In this document: positions 16,045-18,032 of the stretch, in pieces
Numbering within the stretch: the stretch's first letter is position 1
Layout of the letters: the number at the start of each line of letters is the position of its first letter
NCBI GenBank assembly: GCA_949840605.1
Contig: CATKXN010000048.1
Coordinates: 1 to 18,032, forward strand
Direction: 5' to 3'
Source: an uncultured Alistipes sp.
Lineage (GTDB): Bacteria > Bacteroidota > Bacteroidia > Bacteroidales > Rikenellaceae
Length of the DNA stretch: 18,032 nucleotides
Program-made: the position numbers and the translations under genes
The notes under the pieces: model-generated
What the model was told of the DNA's origin: nothing
Database searches by the model: none
The model's input: only the letters and a program-made list of their open reading frames with translations

Positions 16045-16058
16045 CGTCGTTCCTCCGC

Positions 16059-16742
16059 TTATTTTACGCTGCCGAGCAGTTTTTCAGCCTCCCGGGCCTC
16101 CATCGAGGCGGGATACACGGTCAGGATCTGCTCGAAGTAAGCCGCGGCCTGCTGCGAATTGCCCATAGCCTGCTCGGCGAGACCTGCCTTGCGCAGGTAC
16201 ATCGGAGCCGTCAGGTTGTTGTCGGCGGCCTTCACGGCTTTCTCGTAGAACTTCACAGCCTTGGCATAGTCCTGCTGCTCGACGGCGATGTCGCCCTGCA
16301 GACCGTAGTTCTGCGCGTTGATCAGCGCTCCGGGGATGCCTTTCACATGGGAGAATTTGGCGAGGTATTTCGCGGCATTCTCCAGGTCGCCCGTACGCAG
16401 GTAGCAGATGCCCGCATAGTGTTTGGCGAGGTTGCCCGAAGGCGTGGAGCCGTATTTGTCGACGACATCGAGGAAGCCCGCACCGTTGGCGTCGCCCAGC
16501 AGCGCCAGTTCGAAATCCGGGTTTTCACCCTCGAAACGGGCCTGTGCCTCGGAGATCATCTCGGCGGCCTTCTCGGCACGCGGCTGAACGATCAGCGCAC
16601 GATAGCCGAAAACGAGCGCGGCGAGGACGAGCAGTCCCACGAAGATGTATCCCATCGTCCGGCCGTTCTGCTCGAAAAAGAGCTCCGTTTTGTTCATTGC
16701 TTCGCCGAGGGCTTCCTGTTCGGCGACGTTCTGCTTTGCCAT
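16059..16742 (-). CDS. Membrane-anchored tetratricopeptide-repeat protein (YfgM-like)
   Basis: 227 residues. A charged N-terminal segment (1-28) is followed by one membrane helix, GYIFVGLLVLAALVFGYRAL (about 31-50), and a soluble helical domain of TPR-type repeats; the clearest are AKHYAGICYLRTGDLENAAKYLAKF, NYGLQGDIAVEQQDYAKAVKFYEKAVK and YLRKAGLAEQAMGNSQQAAAYFEQIL. Topology and size resemble YfgM/Ancillary SecYEG-type TPR proteins, but function in Bacteroidota is not established. The predicted orientation is helix as N-terminal anchor with the TPR domain outside the cytoplasm. It is the first gene of a two-gene unit with ribH and divergent from recF, an arrangement I recognise from other Bacteroidota. 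Its own promoter is at 16787-16816. Confidence 0.88.
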   Translation of the reverse strand: MAKQNVAEQEALGEAMNKTELFFEQNGRTMGYIFVGLLVLAALVFGYRALIVQPRAEKAAEMISEAQARFEGENPDFELALLGDANGAGFLDVVDKYGSTPSGNLAKHYAGICYLRTGDLENAAKYLAKFSHVKGIPGALINAQNYGLQGDIAVEQQDYAKAVKFYEKAVKAADNNLTAPMYLRKAGLAEQAMGNSQQAAAYFEQILTVYPASMEAREAEKLLGSVK

Positions 16743-16786
16743 ATTGCTTATTTGTGTTATTAGTTTATAATGCGCATAGTAGATGG

Positions 16787-16816
16787 CAAAGATACAAAAC
16801 TATTCACAATGTGCAA
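16787..16816 (-). promoter_or_regulatory. Promoter for the TPR-ribH unit
   Basis: On the minus strand TTG (complement of 16814-16816), a 19-base spacer and TATCTTTG (complement of 16787-16794), a full match to the Bacteroidota consensus. The ATG at 16742 is 44 bases further on, leaving a leader of roughly 40 bases. Confidence 0.75.
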
Positions 16817-16836
16817 TGTCGTGTCGGGATTTTTTA

Positions 16837-16844
16837 TACTTTTG
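16837..16844 (+). promoter_or_regulatory. -7 box of the recF promoter
   Basis: TACTTTTG at 16837-16844 matches TAnnTTTG. No clear TTTG stands at the expected distance upstream; AATG at 16815-16818 is the nearest weak candidate. Only four bases separate the box from the recF ATG at 16849, so the transcript is predicted to be leaderless or nearly so. Confidence 0.6.
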
Positions 16845-16848
16845 TCCT

Positions 16849-17973
16849 ATGTATCTGAAAAAAATAGCGCTGCTGAATTTCAAAAACATGGCCCAGGAGG
16901 AGCTCACGCTCTGTCCGGGCATCAACTGCCTGGTGGGAGACAACGGCGCGGGCAAGACCAACGTCGTGGATGCGGTCTACTACTTGTCGATGTGCAAATC
17001 GTCGCTGCAGATGACCGACGCGCAGAGCATCCGCCACGGGGCCGACTTCTTCCTCGTGGAGGGGCAGTACGCCACCGATGCGGGCAAGAGCGAGGGGGTG
17101 GTGTGCTCCTTCTCGCGCAAGGGCGGCAAGGTCCTCAAGCGCAACGGCAAGGAGTACGACCGGCTGTCGGACCACGTGGGGCTGATTCCCGCGGTGATCG
17201 TGTCGCCGGCGGACAGCGCGCTGATCTCGGACGCCGCGGACGAGCGGCGACGTTACCTCAACGCCTTCATTTCGCAGCTGGACCGCACCTACCTCAACTC
17301 GGTGATGCGCTACAACGCCGTGCTGGCCGAGCGCAACCGCCTGCTGAAGATGCGGCCCGACGAGACGATGCTCCGAATCTACGACATGCAGCTGTGCGAG
17401 CACGGCAAAGCCATCCACGCCCGCCGGCAGGAGTTCGCCGAACGGCTGCAGCCCGTCGCGGCGGAATATTACCGCATTCTTTCGGGCGATCGCGAGCAGG
17501 TCGAGCTCCATTACAAATCGGAGCTGAACGACCGTCCTTTCGAAGAGGTGCTGCTGGCCGCCCGGCAGAAGGACCTCGCCAACGAATTCACCACCGCAGG
17601 CATCCACCGCGACGACCTGGTGCTCCGGATCGGCGGCTACCCCCTGCGCAAATACGGCTCGCAGGGACAGCAGAAATCGTTCCTCATCGCCCTCAAGCTG
17701 GCGCAGTACACCATCGTCGCCGAGGCCAAGGGCGAACGGCCGATCCTGCTGCTGGACGACCTGTTCGACAAACTGGACGCCGGGCGTGTCGAACAGCTGA
17801 TCCGGCTGGTCTCCGACGACGCCTTCGGGCAGATATTCATCACCGACTGCAACCCCACCCGCCTCAAAACGATCCTCGACAAGGCGGGCGGCGACTACGC
17901 CCTCTTCTCGGTGGCCGACGGCGCCGTGACGCAGGAACGGACGGCTGCGGACCCCAACGCCCCGAAACCATGA
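16849..17973 (+). CDS. recF: DNA replication/repair protein RecF
   Basis: 374-residue SMC-like ATPase that binds gapped DNA and helps RecR/RecO load RecA at stalled forks. The Walker A motif is GDNGAGKTN (30-38), the ABC signature is YGSQGQQKSF and Walker B is ILLLDDLFDKLD, all in the canonical order; between them lie a YYLS segment (about 44-51) and DERRRYLNAFISQLD, both typical of RecF. The start MYLKKIALLNFKNM at 16849 is chosen; the 22 upstream in-frame codons overlap the promoter. A short C-terminal tail rich in Ala, Pro and Asp extends past the conserved core. The stop overlaps the next gene's ATG (ATGA), so recF and the DUF721 gene are co-transcribed and coupled. The gene is divergent from the TPR-ribH unit. 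Confidence 0.96.
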   Translation: MYLKKIALLNFKNMAQEELTLCPGINCLVGDNGAGKTNVVDAVYYLSMCKSSLQMTDAQSIRHGADFFLVEGQYATDAGKSEGVVCSFSRKGGKVLKRNGKEYDRLSDHVGLIPAVIVSPADSALISDAADERRRYLNAFISQLDRTYLNSVMRYNAVLAERNRLLKMRPDETMLRIYDMQLCEHGKAIHARRQEFAERLQPVAAEYYRILSGDREQVELHYKSELNDRPFEEVLLAARQKDLANEFTTAGIHRDDLVLRIGGYPLRKYGSQGQQKSFLIALKLAQYTIVAEAKGERPILLLDDLFDKLDAGRVEQLIRLVSDDAFGQIFITDCNPTRLKTILDKAGGDYALFSVADGAVTQERTAADPNAPKP

Positions 17974-18032
17974 GACGGACCAACACGATGCTGATGGGCG
18001 ACCTGCTGGAGGAGTTTTTCAAACGCCCCTAT
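17970..18032 (+). CDS. DUF721/DciA-like protein, 5' end only (partial)
   Basis: The ATG at 17970 overlaps the recF stop by four bases and opens a frame of 21 codons to the window edge, reading MRRTNTMLMGDLLEEFFKRPY. The short basic start followed by a GDLLEEFF-type helix resembles the N terminus of DUF721 proteins, a family that includes the replicative helicase loader DciA and that commonly sits next to recF in Bacteroidota. The assignment rests on 21 residues plus context and is therefore provisional. Confidence 0.55.
   Translation, partial: MRRTNTMLMGDLLEEFFKRPY

Noticed and set aside
1..18032. CRISPR array, tRNA, rRNA or transposase gene
   Set aside because: No regularly spaced repeats, cloverleaf, rRNA sequence or transposase motif was seen; intergenic regions are short and accounted for by promoters and hairpins.

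Overview
The window is ordinary chromosomal DNA from a high-GC member of the Bacteroidota. Gene content and promoter style point to Rikenellaceae, probably Alistipes. This is an inference from protein flavour, from the recurring TAnnTTTG -7 boxes typical of the phylum, and from conserved neighbourhoods such as recF next to a DUF721/DciA gene and divergent from a TPR gene plus ribH. No phage, insertion sequence with a transposase, CRISPR array, rRNA or tRNA gene was seen. No gap longer than 300 bases lacks a gene; the largest is 236 bases between clpB and dnaX.

Layout. Positions 1-2883 hold the last codons of an unknown gene, thrS and infC, closed by a strong terminator; the usual partners rpmI and rplT are absent. 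Positions 2913-7553 are a small accessory block: a LuxE-like acyl-protein synthetase, a CMP-nonulosonate-type cytidylyltransferase, a convergent glycosyltransferase-like protein that combines features of the DUF115/MAF and GT42 sialyltransferase folds, a divergent GT2 glycosyltransferase and a secreted CE1/PHB-depolymerase-type esterase. A 108-bp nested palindrome then separates this block from the disaggregase gene clpB (minus strand). From 10495 the plus strand carries dnaX, tyrS, folB and a sodium:neurotransmitter-symporter-family transporter, which converge through a perfect hairpin with ribH and a membrane-anchored TPR gene (minus strand). recF and the start of a DUF721/DciA gene end the window.

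How the genes work together. thrS, infC and tyrS serve translation; dnaX, recF and the DUF721 gene serve replication and repair; folB and ribH serve pterin/folate and flavin synthesis (folB acts on dihydroneopterin and ribH makes lumazine). The cytidylyltransferase and the GT42/MAF-like protein are natural partners as donor maker and transferase in surface glycan decoration, but no sugar-synthesis gene is present here.

Most notable signals: (1) a run of ten A in dnaX exactly at the end of clamp-loader domain III, where both shifted frames stop within 11 bases, predicting a short gamma-type product besides full-length tau; (2) infC has no ATG, GTG, TTG or CTG codon that could start the complete protein, so a rare AUC or AUA start is predicted; (3) the cytidylyltransferase/GT42-like pair; (4) the 108-bp nested palindrome, perhaps a MITE; (5) several promoters whose -7 box lies only 4-7 bases before the ATG, predicting nearly leaderless mRNAs; (6) three TGTCA repeats at exact 10-bp spacing upstream of clpB.
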